Assembly (NCBI GenBank): GCA_015767405.1
Contig: JADWMG010000003.1
Span: 1-44,534, forward strand
From: Actinomycetota bacterium
Lineage (GTDB): Bacteria > Actinomycetota > Acidimicrobiia > Acidimicrobiales > Ilumatobacteraceae
Reading direction: 5' to 3'
DNA: 44,534 nt
Part shown: piece after piece, positions 8,017-16,175 of the stretch
How positions within the stretch are numbered: position 1 is the first letter of the stretch
Layout of the letters: the number at the start of each line of letters is the position of its first letter
The notes under the pieces: model-generated
What the model saw: only the letters and a program-made list of their open reading frames with translations
Told to the model about the DNA's origin: nothing
Database searches by the model: none
Made by a program: the position numbers and the translations under genes

Positions 8017-8475
8017 ATGACACCTCAATCCCCGGGGCACGAAGACCCCGAAGACCAGAGGGGCACGAGCGCGCAACTATGGGCCGACCGGGCTCACGCA
8101 CTCATCGAAGCCAAGGGTCCCGACGGGCTCGCGGAAGTGCTGCGGGACGACTTCGTCCAGGAATCGCGACGAGTTACATCGCTCGAGGTGCGGCGTGACG
8201 GAATGCTCGGAGCAGCGCGGACGATGCGCGATATGGGGCTCCATGTGAGTGGCGTCGCGGTGGCCGTCGCCGGTGACCTATGCGTCCTCACGCGACGCTC
8301 GTATACGAATAGCAGCAGCGTCGTCGAGCTCTTGGCAGTCAGTGTCTGGGATGAAGACGGACGCCTAGTCAGGCTGATCCAATTCGATGTCGATGCACTC
8401 GACGCCGCACTCGCCGAACTCGCCGAAGTGGCCGGCGAACCAGCGGTACTACTCACCCCGACTCGGGAGGACTGA
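8017..8475 (+). CDS. NTF2-like (SnoaL-type) protein
   Basis: A 152-aa protein in the NTF2/SnoaL-like fold. The pattern LRDDFVQESRR, RDGMLGAARTMRDMG, and the ending VWDEDGRLVRLIQFDVDALDAALAELAE matches the small NTF2-like module seen alone or at the end of actinobacterial multidomain regulators. No catalytic residue can be assigned. The ATG at 8017 follows a purine-rich GAGAAGAAG. The 225 nt between it and the divergent sulP start hold no gene that I can support. Confidence 0.7.
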   Translation: MTPQSPGHEDPEDQRGTSAQLWADRAHALIEAKGPDGLAEVLRDDFVQESRRVTSLEVRRDGMLGAARTMRDMGLHVSGVAVAVAGDLCVLTRRSYTNSSSVVELLAVSVWDEDGRLVRLIQFDVDALDAALAELAEVAGEPAVLLTPTRED

Positions 8476-8577
8476 GCGAGTTAGCCGACGATCCGGTATT
8501 GGTGCTCCATCTCCCGCCGGTCCTCACGTCGCCGATCTGGTGTCGGTCCCGCAGCGGACCTGACACTCTGTAGGTAG

Positions 8578-9114
8578 ATGAATCTTCCTCCGCCGACCCC
8601 GCAACCACCGCGTCAGCAGCGACCGCAGACTGAACCGATCGGACCCACCACCCCAACGGTCACTTCGGTACCGGTCGCTTCGGGCTCGACGGGTCCGCTG
8701 AAGGTGATCGGCAACATCCTGTGGCTCTTGCTCGCTGGATTGTGGATGGCTATCGCCTACGTCGTCGCTGGGATCATCATGTGTATCACCATCATCGGCA
8801 TCCCGTTCGGCATCCAGTCGTTCAAGCTCGCTGGCTACGCGCTGTGGCCGTTCGGCCGGATGGTGTTGCAACGCGTCGATCGCGACCCTGCATTGTCGTG
8901 CCTCGGTAACGGGCTGTGGTTCGTGCTCGCCGGACTGTGGCTGGCAATAGGCCATCTCATCACCGGCCTGCTGCTGTGCATCACGATCATCGGAATTCCA
9001 TTCGGGATTGCATCGTTCAAGCTCGCCGGACTGGCGCTGGCGCCTTTTGGCAAGACTGTGGTCAAGGCCGGCGCCCCACTGCCGCCTGACACGACGGTCT
9101 ACCTGATCGTCTGA
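8578..9114 (+). CDS. YccF domain-containing inner-membrane protein
   Basis: This 178-aa membrane protein has a proline-rich cytoplasmic N-terminus (about 1-40) and two copies of the YccF repeat: LWxxLAGLWxAI followed by CITIIGIPFGIxSFKLAxxALxPFG, at about 47-98 and 120-165. E. coli YccF also has two copies, so the layout is complete. The function of the family is not established. Two family II hairpins lie immediately downstream. Confidence 0.88.
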   Translation: MNLPPPTPQPPRQQRPQTEPIGPTTPTVTSVPVASGSTGPLKVIGNILWLLLAGLWMAIAYVVAGIIMCITIIGIPFGIQSFKLAGYALWPFGRMVLQRVDRDPALSCLGNGLWFVLAGLWLAIGHLITGLLLCITIIGIPFGIASFKLAGLALAPFGKTVVKAGAPLPPDTTVYLIV

Positions 9115-9132
9115 GCGCCTGACACCAATTCC

Positions 9133-9183
9133 CGTTTGTATGCAATTTTCGGGCGATATGTGACGAAAAATTGCACACAAACG
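9133..9183. repeat. Family II hairpin repeat, copy B (51 nt), with compensated arms
   Basis: This copy carries tgcaatttt where most copies have ggtaatttt. The opposite arm has changed to match (aaaattgca), so two base pairs are replaced by other base pairs. After one mismatch, flanking caattc (9126-9131) and gaattg (9185-9190) lengthen the stem. It begins 19 nt after the YccF stop. Confidence 0.88.
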
Positions 9184-9238
9184 AGAATTGCGCTCCCTCG
9201 CGGGCTTCGACTCCCGGCGCCCGCCCGCCCGCCATTTT

Positions 9239-9289
9239 CGTTTGTAGGTAATTTTCTGCCACATCGGACCGGAAAATTACCTACAAACG
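9239..9289. repeat. Family II hairpin repeat, copy C (51 nt)
   Basis: The consensus arms cgtttgtaggtaatttt and aaaattacctacaaacg are perfect. The copy follows copy B after 55 nt, and together they occupy the gap between the YccF gene and the gene starting at 9322. The 9184-9238 spacer is GC-rich and shows nothing else. Confidence 0.88.
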
Positions 9290-9321
9290 GAAAAGCAGGG
9301 CAGATGAGGGATGATTGATCG

Positions 9322-10188
9322 ATGGATCCGAGAATTGCGCGCTCCGTCTGGCACCAACTGGAAGCGATCAACGCTGTCGCTTACTTCACCGATGAGTGCC
9401 GGGATGCCGCATCCGACCTCGGCTTCAAGGGATTCTGGATGGGATATTTCGCCTGCCGGGCTTCCCCGATGGGTGCTGTTCCTGCCGGAGTCGTCGAGGC
9501 AACCTTCTTCAACTTCCATCCGAGCCGGGTCAGGCGCGCCATCCCCGATGCCTGGGCGATCGCGGACCCGGCGGAGGTCGTGATTGCTCGATCGAGTGAG
9601 GCCGCCGCGGCACTGAGACGGCTCCTCCCGAGCGGTGACGCAGAACGACTTGCCGGCACAGTGACCCCTGCGCTCCGCGTGGCTATCGACACAGCCGACA
9701 GCGCTGGTCGGCCGCTGTTCGCCGCGAACCGGGATGTCTCTGTGCCGGACGACCCAGTAGCCGCACTTTGGCAAGCGGCGACCACATTGCGTGAACACCG
9801 CGGCGACGGCCATGTGGCATTGCTCACCAGCGTCGGCCTCGACGGCTGCGAGGCACACGTCCTCTTCGCGGCGGGTGAAGGAATCGATCCGGAACTCTTC
9901 CAGCAAAGCCGAGGATGGAGCGGCGACGACTGGGCCGCCGCGTGCGAAAAGCTCTCCGCACGCGGGCTGATCGCATCGGACGAGTCGTTGACAGCCAGTG
10001 GCCGGCAGCTGCGTGCACAGATCGAAAACGACACCGACACGCTCGCAATGGCTCCCTATTCAGCCGTGGGCGAGCCTGCTATCGACCGACTCCTCGACGC
10101 ACTCTCGCCCGCCGCCAGTCAGGTCGCGGCATCTGGCGACCTGATCTTCCCAAACCCGATGGGCCTCCCCGACCCACGCAACGCGTGA
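9322..10188 (+). CDS. SCO6745 (SalK)-family protein
   Basis: This 288-aa protein resembles the actinobacterial SCO6745/SalK family. It starts IARSVWHQLEAINAVAYFTDE, continues GFWMGYFACRASPMG with FFNFHPSRVRRAIPDAW, and has a C-terminal winged-helix-like part (SRGWSGDDWAAACEKLSARGLI, SLTASGRQLRAQIE). Members are found near natural-product and other genes and are often annotated as helix-turn-helix proteins; the biochemical role is unknown. It stands as a single gene between family II hairpins B/C and D, so it is probably its own transcription unit. Confidence 0.75.
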   Translation: MDPRIARSVWHQLEAINAVAYFTDECRDAASDLGFKGFWMGYFACRASPMGAVPAGVVEATFFNFHPSRVRRAIPDAWAIADPAEVVIARSSEAAAALRRLLPSGDAERLAGTVTPALRVAIDTADSAGRPLFAANRDVSVPDDPVAALWQAATTLREHRGDGHVALLTSVGLDGCEAHVLFAAGEGIDPELFQQSRGWSGDDWAAACEKLSARGLIASDESLTASGRQLRAQIENDTDTLAMAPYSAVGEPAIDRLLDALSPAASQVAASGDLIFPNPMGLPDPRNA

Positions 10189-10202
10189 CCCTCGTCATTT
10201 CT

Positions 10203-10254
10203 CGTTTGTAGGTAATTCTTTGGGCCTATACGACCAGAAAATTGCCTACAAACG
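10203..10254. repeat. Family II hairpin repeat, copy D (52 nt)
   Basis: The arms cgtttgtaggtaattctttggg and ccagaaaattgcctacaaacg pair with T-G and small mismatches. It begins 15 nt after the stop of the SCO6745-family gene. It is one base longer than most copies. Confidence 0.85.
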
Positions 10255-10340
10255 GAATGGGCACGGAATGGGAGCTCGGAAACCGGCCGTTACACCCCTC
10301 GTTCACACTGGAAGCAGGACGAACGAAAGGCTCACAATCC

Positions 10341-10793
10341 ATGCTGGTATTGATCGCGACTCACGAATTCCAGGGCGCCGCCCCCGGCGACTACTCACAC
10401 ACGGTTGATGGTGAACTGGTCACTGCTGTCGTCACCGAGTGCGGATCCTCCGATCGCTGTGGATGCAACCGCGGGTTCCCGGGGCTGGCGAGCGCCAAAG
10501 CGACCACCACGGCGATGATCGTCGACCGTCCCGGCGTCACCGAAGAGGACCTACGTGATGCGATCTACGACTGGCTCGACCGCGGCGGTTGGATCGACTT
10601 GATCGAACAGGGGGCCGACGAGCGCAACGATCTCGACGATGACCCATTCGAATACCCCGACAGCAGGATCGAAGACATGATCGATGAACACCTCGAGATG
10701 ATCAACGACGTATGCGCCTCATTCCAGCTCGGCACCGTGCTCAGTCGCCGCGGCCCACTAATTTCCTCCCGTTCAATGCCCGCCGCAGCCTGA
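10341..10793 (+). CDS. Conserved actinobacterial protein with Cys cluster (DUF7715-like)
   Basis: The product is about 150 aa. I chose the ATG at 10341 because MLVLIATHEFQGAAPGDYSHTVDGELV is the typical start of a small actinobacterial family that I recall as DUF7715, while upstream in-frame sequence overlaps the hairpin. The middle carries a cysteine cluster CGSSDRCGCNRGFPGL, followed by ASAKATTTAMI and a helical acidic C-terminus. The cysteines could bind a metal; no function is known to me. GAAAGG lies about 13 nt upstream. A 20-bp hairpin follows the stop by 13 nt. Confidence 0.65.
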   Translation: MLVLIATHEFQGAAPGDYSHTVDGELVTAVVTECGSSDRCGCNRGFPGLASAKATTTAMIVDRPGVTEEDLRDAIYDWLDRGGWIDLIEQGADERNDLDDDPFEYPDSRIEDMIDEHLEMINDVCASFQLGTVLSRRGPLISSRSMPAAA

Positions 10794-10805
10794 TCCCAAC
10801 CCGTT

Positions 10806-10848
10806 CTCGTGAACTTTTACCGACGTGTCGTCGGTAAAAGTTCACGAG
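10806..10848. terminator. Perfect 20-bp hairpin with 3-nt loop, likely terminator
   Basis: ctcgtgaacttttaccgacg (10806-10825) is matched exactly by its reverse complement at 10829-10848, with loop TGT. It starts 13 nt after the preceding stop and lies 44 nt before the methyltransferase gene. There is no T-tract, which is common for actinobacterial terminators. It is unrelated in sequence to repeat families I-III but has the same build. Confidence 0.75.
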
Positions 10849-10891
10849 TTCGTGAGTGTGAAGCGGAGGGCCGATCTGCTCTGATGTACCA

Positions 10892-11509
10892 ATGGGCCTT
10901 TATGAAACCTACGTCCTTCCGCATTTGATCAACTGCGCTTGTAGCGGTGGCGATGTGAAACGTCAGCGCCAGAAGATCGTTCCGCAGGCTGAGGGCCGCG
11001 TGTTGGAGGTCGGGATGGGGCCTGGGTTGAACCTGCCGTTCTACGACCGTGACAAGGTCGAAATGGTATGGGGTCTCGAGCCGTCGGAGGGAATGCGTCG
11101 TAAGGCAGCCGAGCGGATCCTCGAGTCCGACATCGAAGTCCGATGGCTCGGCCTGCCCGGCGAGGAGATCCCGCTCGACGACAACAGCGCCGACACCGTT
11201 GTACTCACCTACACCCTGTGCACGATCCCCGACTGGGAACGCGCGCTCGGCCAGATGCAACGCGTTCTGAAACCTGGCGGCAAGCTCCTCTTCTCCGAGC
11301 ACGGTGAAGCCCCAGACGAAGCGGTGCGTACATGGCAGGCTCGAATCGACCCCGTATGGACGCGCGTGGCCGGCGGCTGCCACGTCAATCGTCCGATACC
11401 GAAGCTGATCGAATCGTCAGGATTCGGAATCGACACGATCGAATCCGACTACCTCCCAGGCCCGAAGATCGGCTCCTACCACTACTGGGGCGTGGCGACT
11501 CAACGCTGA
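10892..11509 (+). CDS. Class I SAM-dependent methyltransferase (METTL7-like)
   Basis: A 205-aa Rossmann methyltransferase. Motif I is VLEVGMGPGLNLPFY (about 37-51), motif II has GLEPSEGMRRKA, and later motifs are DTVVLTYTLCTIPDW and LKPGGKLLFSEHG. The N-terminal LPHLINCACSGGDVKRQRQKIVP and the C-terminal region rich in YLPGPKIGSYHYWGVA match the group that includes METTL7 thiol methyltransferases. Small-molecule methylation, perhaps of thiols, is likely; the substrate is not visible. It is followed by a separate cupin gene. Confidence 0.82.
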   Translation: MGLYETYVLPHLINCACSGGDVKRQRQKIVPQAEGRVLEVGMGPGLNLPFYDRDKVEMVWGLEPSEGMRRKAAERILESDIEVRWLGLPGEEIPLDDNSADTVVLTYTLCTIPDWERALGQMQRVLKPGGKLLFSEHGEAPDEAVRTWQARIDPVWTRVAGGCHVNRPIPKLIESSGFGIDTIESDYLPGPKIGSYHYWGVATQR

Positions 11510-11578
11510 CTGACTCACCGTCTCACCCGCGTCGCTATCTGGTATAGCGTTCACATTCCGCATCGAGAGGGGATCAAC

Positions 11579-12115
11579 ATGGGTATTCGACGGGTGGTCA
11601 CGGGCCACGACAGCGAGGGCAAGGCCGTGTTCGCTAGTGATGAGGTGGTGGATCCAATCAACCTCGATCTTCTACCAGCGACTGACTTCTACCGGCTATG
11701 GGGCTCCGACGAACCCGCGCGATTTCCGGATGATGGCTCCAAGCCTTCGAGCCACAACTATTTCCCGGGACTCGGTGGATTCCGATTCGGCCTCTTCAGC
11801 GTGGCACCAGACTCAGTAACACTCGTCGACGACATCGACTTCGATGCGGCACTGGCCGAGCTGGAGAACAAACTCCCGGGCCTTGGTGGTCACCTCGAAC
11901 CCGAACACCCCGGAATGCACACGACAGCAACGATCGACTTCGAGTACGTGATATCGGGTCGATGCGTTCTCGAACTGGACGACGGCGCAACCTGTGAACT
12001 GAGCGCCGGCGACACAGTAATCCAGAACGGAACACGGCACGCTTGGCGCAACCCGTACGACGAACCTTGCCTGATGGTCGTGGCCATCATCGGTGCTCAC
12101 CACGCCAGTGCCTGA
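11579..12115 (+). CDS. Cupin-domain protein
   Basis: This 178-aa protein has a C-terminal cupin barrel. Cupin motif 1 is degenerate (HPGMHTTATIDFEYVISGRCVLELD) and motif 2 is AGDTVIQNGTRHAWRNP. The N-terminal ~75 residues (FYRLWGSDEPARFPDDG) are typical of the cupin group found next to sugar or aromatic catabolic genes. Two metal-binding His (HTT, RHAW) and the Glu are retained. GAGGGG lies 8 nt before the ATG. Upstream, TATAGC at 11543-11548 within the small dyad cgctat-n5-atagcg (11533-11549) may be a -10 element with an operator. Confidence 0.8.
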   Translation: MGIRRVVTGHDSEGKAVFASDEVVDPINLDLLPATDFYRLWGSDEPARFPDDGSKPSSHNYFPGLGGFRFGLFSVAPDSVTLVDDIDFDAALAELENKLPGLGGHLEPEHPGMHTTATIDFEYVISGRCVLELDDGATCELSAGDTVIQNGTRHAWRNPYDEPCLMVVAIIGAHHASA

Positions 12116-12167
12116 CAATCCGCCGACGGCCCGGCACTAGTGTCCGCTACATGCAGGGAGACACGAC

Positions 12168-13157
12168 ATGCGCGTGACAGTTCTCGGAGCCGGTTCGTGG
12201 GGTACGACAGTCGCAGCACTCGTCGCGCGCCGCCATGACACCGTGCTGTGGTCGCGCGATCCGGAGCATGCCGCATCGATCCAGAAGACGCGAGAAAACG
12301 CTAGGTACCTGCCAGGCACCTCACTTCCCGACGATCTACGCGCCACCAGCGATCTCGCCGAAGCCGCCGGCCATGCCCAGGTCCTGATCGTCGGCATACC
12401 GACAAGCGGGTTTCGCGAAACCATCGAAGCGGCAGCACCGTTCGTAGCGCCGTGGATCCCCGTAATCAGCCTCTCGAAAGGCTTCGAGCAGGGCACCCGT
12501 TTGCGGATGACCGAACTCATCCAAGAGGTGCTGCCAGGGCGGCCCGCGGCAGCCCTGACCGGGCCAAATATTGCCCGCGAAATCATGGGCGGCAGCGCCG
12601 CGGCCAGCGTTCTGGCCACGCCCGACCTTGACGTCGCAACCGAACTCCAGCATCTCCTGCAACGCGGAGTTTTTCGCATATACACCAACACCGATGTGCT
12701 CGGATGCGAACTTGGTGGCGCGCTCAAGAACGTCGTCGCGATTGCGAGCGGCATCGCCCAGGGATTGTTCGTCGGCGACAACACTCGCGCAGCGGTAATG
12801 ACCCGCGGGCTTGCCGAACTCACCCGACTCGGCGTGGCCATGGGTGCCAACCCAGCGACGTTCTACGGGCTGGCCGGAATGGGCGACCTGATGGTGACCT
12901 GTATGAGCCCGCATAGCCGCAACCGTCATGTTGGCGAGCAGCTCGGCCTGGGCATCCCCATCGATGAGATACTCGGCGACATGACGATGGTCGCCGAAGG
13001 CGTGAAGACGGCGTCGACCGTTCACGAGATGGCTGCCGAATACGACATCGCAATGCCCGTCTGCGAGTCCGTCTATCAGGTTGTCGCCGGCGAGATCACC
13101 GCCCCCGAGGCCTACACCGGTCTCCGCCAGGCAGGCCAAGAAGCCCAACCAGGCTGA
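12168..13157 (+). CDS. gpsA: Glycerol-3-phosphate dehydrogenase [NAD(P)+]
   Basis: This 329-aa enzyme interconverts dihydroxyacetone phosphate and sn-glycerol 3-phosphate, the backbone for phospholipid synthesis, in the cytoplasm. It has the dinucleotide motif GAGSWGT (7-13), the Lys of SLSKGFEQ (about 104), TGPNIAREI, the catalytic Lys in GGALKNV (187), and GLAGMGDLMVTC with SRNRHVG, all hallmarks of GpsA. The length is normal. AGGGAG precedes the ATG. A nearly palindromic GCACTAGTGT lies 25 nt upstream of the start. The Gfo/Idh/MocA gene follows on the same strand after 67 nt. Confidence 0.95.
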   Translation: MRVTVLGAGSWGTTVAALVARRHDTVLWSRDPEHAASIQKTRENARYLPGTSLPDDLRATSDLAEAAGHAQVLIVGIPTSGFRETIEAAAPFVAPWIPVISLSKGFEQGTRLRMTELIQEVLPGRPAAALTGPNIAREIMGGSAAASVLATPDLDVATELQHLLQRGVFRIYTNTDVLGCELGGALKNVVAIASGIAQGLFVGDNTRAAVMTRGLAELTRLGVAMGANPATFYGLAGMGDLMVTCMSPHSRNRHVGEQLGLGIPIDEILGDMTMVAEGVKTASTVHEMAAEYDIAMPVCESVYQVVAGEITAPEAYTGLRQAGQEAQPG

Positions 13158-13224
13158 CCGATCCACACGCTGTCAGACGAGCGTCCGACACACCTCGCCG
13201 ATCGTCCGCATCAAGGAGCAACAC

Positions 13225-14409
13225 ATGGACACAAATCCGGTCATCGAGATGTTGGGGCGACGACTCCGACTCGCGGTCATAGGCGGTGGCCCGGGAAGCT
13301 TCATTGGAGCGATGCATCGGACCGCGGCGCGGCTCGATGACCGCTACGAGATTGTCGCCGGCGTGTTGTCGACTGACCCCGACCGATCTCGCGCAGCAGC
13401 ACTGGCGATCGGCATCGAGCCCGACCGCGCCTACGCGACCGGAACAGAACTCCTCAACGCGGAGTCAGCGCGTCCCGACGGGGCCGACGTTGTCGCGATC
13501 ATGACACCCAACGACAGCCACCGTGAGTACGCCAACGCCGCACTCCGACACGGTTTCGACGTGATCTGCGACAAGCCGATCGCCAACACCCTCAACGAGG
13601 CGCTGGATGTACTCGCGACGGTCGAGGAGACAGGCCTCGTGTTCTGTGTGACACACAACTACACGGGTTACCCGATGGTGCGTCAGGCCCGAGCAATGAT
13701 CGCCGACGGACAGATCGGCGAAATACAGCTCATTCAGGTCGAGTACGTGCAGGGTGGAAAGGCCGCCGAACGTGACCCCGATCACGATCCGGCCGACGGC
13801 CCCCTCCCGTGGCGCTATGACCCCGTGCGAGGCGGGCCGTCGCTCGTGATGGGCGATATCGGCACGCATGCACACAACCTCGTCCGCTTTGTGACCGGAC
13901 TCGAAGTGACCGAACTCGCGGCCGAGGTCGGCCACATCGTGCCTAATCGACTGGTCGACGATTATGCGGGCGCGCTGCTCCGGTTCGACAATGGCGCCCG
14001 AGGGTCGTTCTGGGTCACTCAGGCTGCTGCCGGTGTCGAGAACTGTCTGCGAATTCGTGTGTCGGGTACTCGGGGCACGATCGAGTGGATGCAGGAAGTG
14101 CCGACCCAGTTGGTGTTCAAACCTCTCGGTGCTCCCTCGGAGATCCGCACGCCCAACGGACCTGGCACTCTGCCCTTGTCGGCACGCGCATCCCGTATCG
14201 TCGCCGGCCATCCGGAGGGCTTCCACGAAGGATTCGCCAATCTGTACTCCGATGCCGCCGAAGCAATCGCCGCTCGACGTTGCGGGACCTCCGCCGACCC
14301 TCTCGCCCTTCACTTTCCGAATGCAGTTGACGGAGTCAAGGGTGTCGCCTTCGTCGAAGCCGCGATTACGTCGAGTCTGAGCAACGGGGCGTGGACCTCC
14401 GTCGGCTAG
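13225..14409 (+). CDS. Gfo/Idh/MocA family NAD(P)-dependent oxidoreductase
   Basis: A 394-aa dehydrogenase of the Gfo/Idh/MocA type, which oxidises sugars, inositols or related polyols. The Rossmann motif is VIGGGPGSFIGAMH; the catalytic-zone motif CDKPIANT (EKP-type) and a downstream GDIGTHAHNLVRF, in which His residues act in catalysis, are present. The C-terminal domain has the usual open sheet. The ATG at 13225 is fixed by AAGGAG nine bases before it; an earlier in-frame start would overlap gpsA. The substrate cannot be told from the sequence. It converges on the TMEM175-like gene with 31 nt between them and no clear hairpin. Confidence 0.9.
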   Translation: MDTNPVIEMLGRRLRLAVIGGGPGSFIGAMHRTAARLDDRYEIVAGVLSTDPDRSRAAALAIGIEPDRAYATGTELLNAESARPDGADVVAIMTPNDSHREYANAALRHGFDVICDKPIANTLNEALDVLATVEETGLVFCVTHNYTGYPMVRQARAMIADGQIGEIQLIQVEYVQGGKAAERDPDHDPADGPLPWRYDPVRGGPSLVMGDIGTHAHNLVRFVTGLEVTELAAEVGHIVPNRLVDDYAGALLRFDNGARGSFWVTQAAAGVENCLRIRVSGTRGTIEWMQEVPTQLVFKPLGAPSEIRTPNGPGTLPLSARASRIVAGHPEGFHEGFANLYSDAAEAIAARRCGTSADPLALHFPNAVDGVKGVAFVEAAITSSLSNGAWTSVG

Positions 14410-14440
14410 CCGGCAACCCACCAGCGGGCAGGGTCAGAGA

Positions 14441-15133
14441 TCAGGACGGGTCTTCTGAAGCGGCTTTGGTGCGCGAGCCGGTGTCAAGAAAAGTGACCAG
14501 TGCGAAATAGATCCCTGGCATCGCGAAAAACAAGAACAGCGACAGACCCGGAGCGACGTCAGCCAGCAGCATCGCCACTATGTAGACAACCATCGGCGAC
14601 GCAGCAGCGATCCTGCTGACGCGACGTTGCTGTTTGTTGGCGACCGTCCAGAGCAAGCCGGGGTGACTGTCCAGGTACAGGTCAATCCACGTTCGGATCA
14701 ACGTTGCAACGATGAGCACCAATCCGTACAGGCGCAAAGCAGCCGGGTCCGATGAGTACTCTCCGAGAACCGAAGCGACGAACGGGACCATCGATACCGG
14801 CAAGAGGAACAACAGATTGATCCAAATCAAGTTGAGGTCGACGTAGCGCACGTTGGCGAAAACGCCACGGTGCCACACCCAGTACATCCCCACGATGAGA
14901 AAGCTGATGACGAACGCGACAAAGGTCGGCCGCACCTCCTCGAGCGCATCGGCCAGCTTGACTCCCGGGCCGAGATCTGGAACCTCGAGATCGAGCACGA
15001 GAATCGTGATGATGATGGCGAACACGCCATCCGTCAGTGTGAGAACGCGTTCAGGACTGAGCTTTCCACGAGAGCGCTCGTCGTGCTCAGCCGCTTCGTC
15101 ACCCGAGTTCATCGGTTGCCGCTCGTCGTCCAC
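14441..15133 (-). CDS. TMEM175-family potassium channel-like membrane protein
   Basis: A 230-aa protein with six hydrophobic segments. The first contains LTDGVFAIIITILVLDLEVP, the signature of prokaryotic TMEM175 channels (FSDGVFAI with a hydrophobic gate), and HRGVF follows the third. Bacterial TMEM175 proteins have one six-helix unit and form tetrameric potassium channels; this length fits. The start is uncertain: GTG at 15133 or ATG at 15112, both before the conserved part. It stands alone, convergent with the Gfo/Idh/MocA gene. Confidence 0.82.
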   Translation of the reverse strand: MDDERQPMNSGDEAAEHDERSRGKLSPERVLTLTDGVFAIIITILVLDLEVPDLGPGVKLADALEEVRPTFVAFVISFLIVGMYWVWHRGVFANVRYVDLNLIWINLLFLLPVSMVPFVASVLGEYSSDPAALRLYGLVLIVATLIRTWIDLYLDSHPGLLWTVANKQQRRVSRIAAASPMVVYIVAMLLADVAPGLSLFLFFAMPGIYFALVTFLDTGSRTKAASEDPS

Positions 15134-15179
15134 ACTTCGACAATAGACCTAACTCGCATTCCTCCCGTGCCCGGACGAT

Positions 15180-16106
15180 TCAGAATTCGTAGGTCATCCC
15201 AGTGAGCTCTTCCGATGCCGTCCAAAGCCGTCGGGCGTCGTCGTCATCGCGTGCTCGACCGCTCATTCCTCGTTTCACCGGATGACCTCGCTGCTCGCCT
15301 AGACCGTCCGGGCCGAAGTAGTCACCGCCGGCAACATCCGGATCAGTGGCGGCCCGAAGAGTTGGTAGTGCCCCCATAGCCGCGTTCTGCATCATTATCT
15401 CGAGAACCGGGCGAGACAGCTGCATCGTCTTGTAGAGGATCCCGGGAGGGGACTCGGAGCCAAGATTGGTGCTCGTTCCACCTGGGTGGGCGGCCACCGC
15501 AATCACATCATCGCCCGCATCAGCGAGACGCCGTTGGAGCTCACGAGTGAACAAGAGATTGGCAAGCTTGCTCTGGAAGTACGCCGGCCACGGTGAATAC
15601 GACTTCTCGCTGTTCAGGTCGTCGAAGTTGATCTTGCCCGGCCGGTGCCCCTGGCTACTGATCGACACAATCCGCGAGCCGGGCGTGTCTTTGAGCACAT
15701 CGAGCAGCAGGCCGGTGAGCACATAGTGACCGAGGTGGTTGACGCCGAACTGCATCTCGAACCCCTGTGCCGTCCGCTGCTCAGGCGTCGCCATGAGGCC
15801 GGCGTTGTTGATGAGGACGTCGAGGTGATCGTGAGTCGACAAGAACTCAGCGGCGGCCTGCTTCACCGAATCCAGGTCAGACAGGTCCATCTCGAGGATC
15901 TCGGTTGTTCCGCTCGGGGCGGTCTCGCCGATCCTGGCGACGGCATCTTCAGCCTTGGCGCGGCTTCGGCATGCCATCACGACAGTCGCCCCGTGTTGTG
16001 CCAATGCCCGGGCTGCCTCATACCCAATTCCGCTGTTGGCCCCTGTGATGAGCACCACTCGCCCTGCCTGATCGGGGATGTTCTCTTCCGTCCATTTTTC
16101 GCTCAT
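15180..16106 (-). CDS. Short-chain dehydrogenase/reductase (retinol dehydrogenase-like)
   Basis: This 308-aa SDR has the cofactor motif TGANSGIG (21-28), NNAG (about 100-103), Ser about 151 in VSISSQG, and the catalytic pair Tyr176/Lys180 in YFQSKLAN. The size and the extended C-terminus fit the 'oxidoreductase, retinol dehydrogenase-like' SDR group. The preference for CRSR at the end of the second strand suggests NADP(H). The ATG at 16106 is preceded by GAAGGAGG with 7-nt spacing, which beats the ATG eight codon-bases nearer the SD. It is divergent from the hydrolase gene at 16176, with a 69-nt shared promoter region. Confidence 0.9.
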   Translation of the reverse strand: MSEKWTEENIPDQAGRVVLITGANSGIGYEAARALAQHGATVVMACRSRAKAEDAVARIGETAPSGTTEILEMDLSDLDSVKQAAAEFLSTHDHLDVLINNAGLMATPEQRTAQGFEMQFGVNHLGHYVLTGLLLDVLKDTPGSRIVSISSQGHRPGKINFDDLNSEKSYSPWPAYFQSKLANLLFTRELQRRLADAGDDVIAVAAHPGGTSTNLGSESPPGILYKTMQLSRPVLEIMMQNAAMGALPTLRAATDPDVAGGDYFGPDGLGEQRGHPVKRGMSGRARDDDDARRLWTASEELTGMTYEF

Positions 16107-16175
16107 CTGCATGCCTCCTTCAGACACGATAGGCGCCGCTACAAGCCACACCTTCCAGCACGCCATACTGCATAC

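Noticed and set aside
12336-13166. Long minus-strand frame opposite gpsA
   Set aside because: gpsA is complete with all motifs; the other frame is a shadow.
13465-14421. Long open frame on the minus strand (318 codons) opposite the Gfo/Idh/MocA gene
   Set aside because: The plus-strand frame has a clear Rossmann motif and SD sequence. The antisense frame has no recognisable domain and is the usual by-product of high GC.
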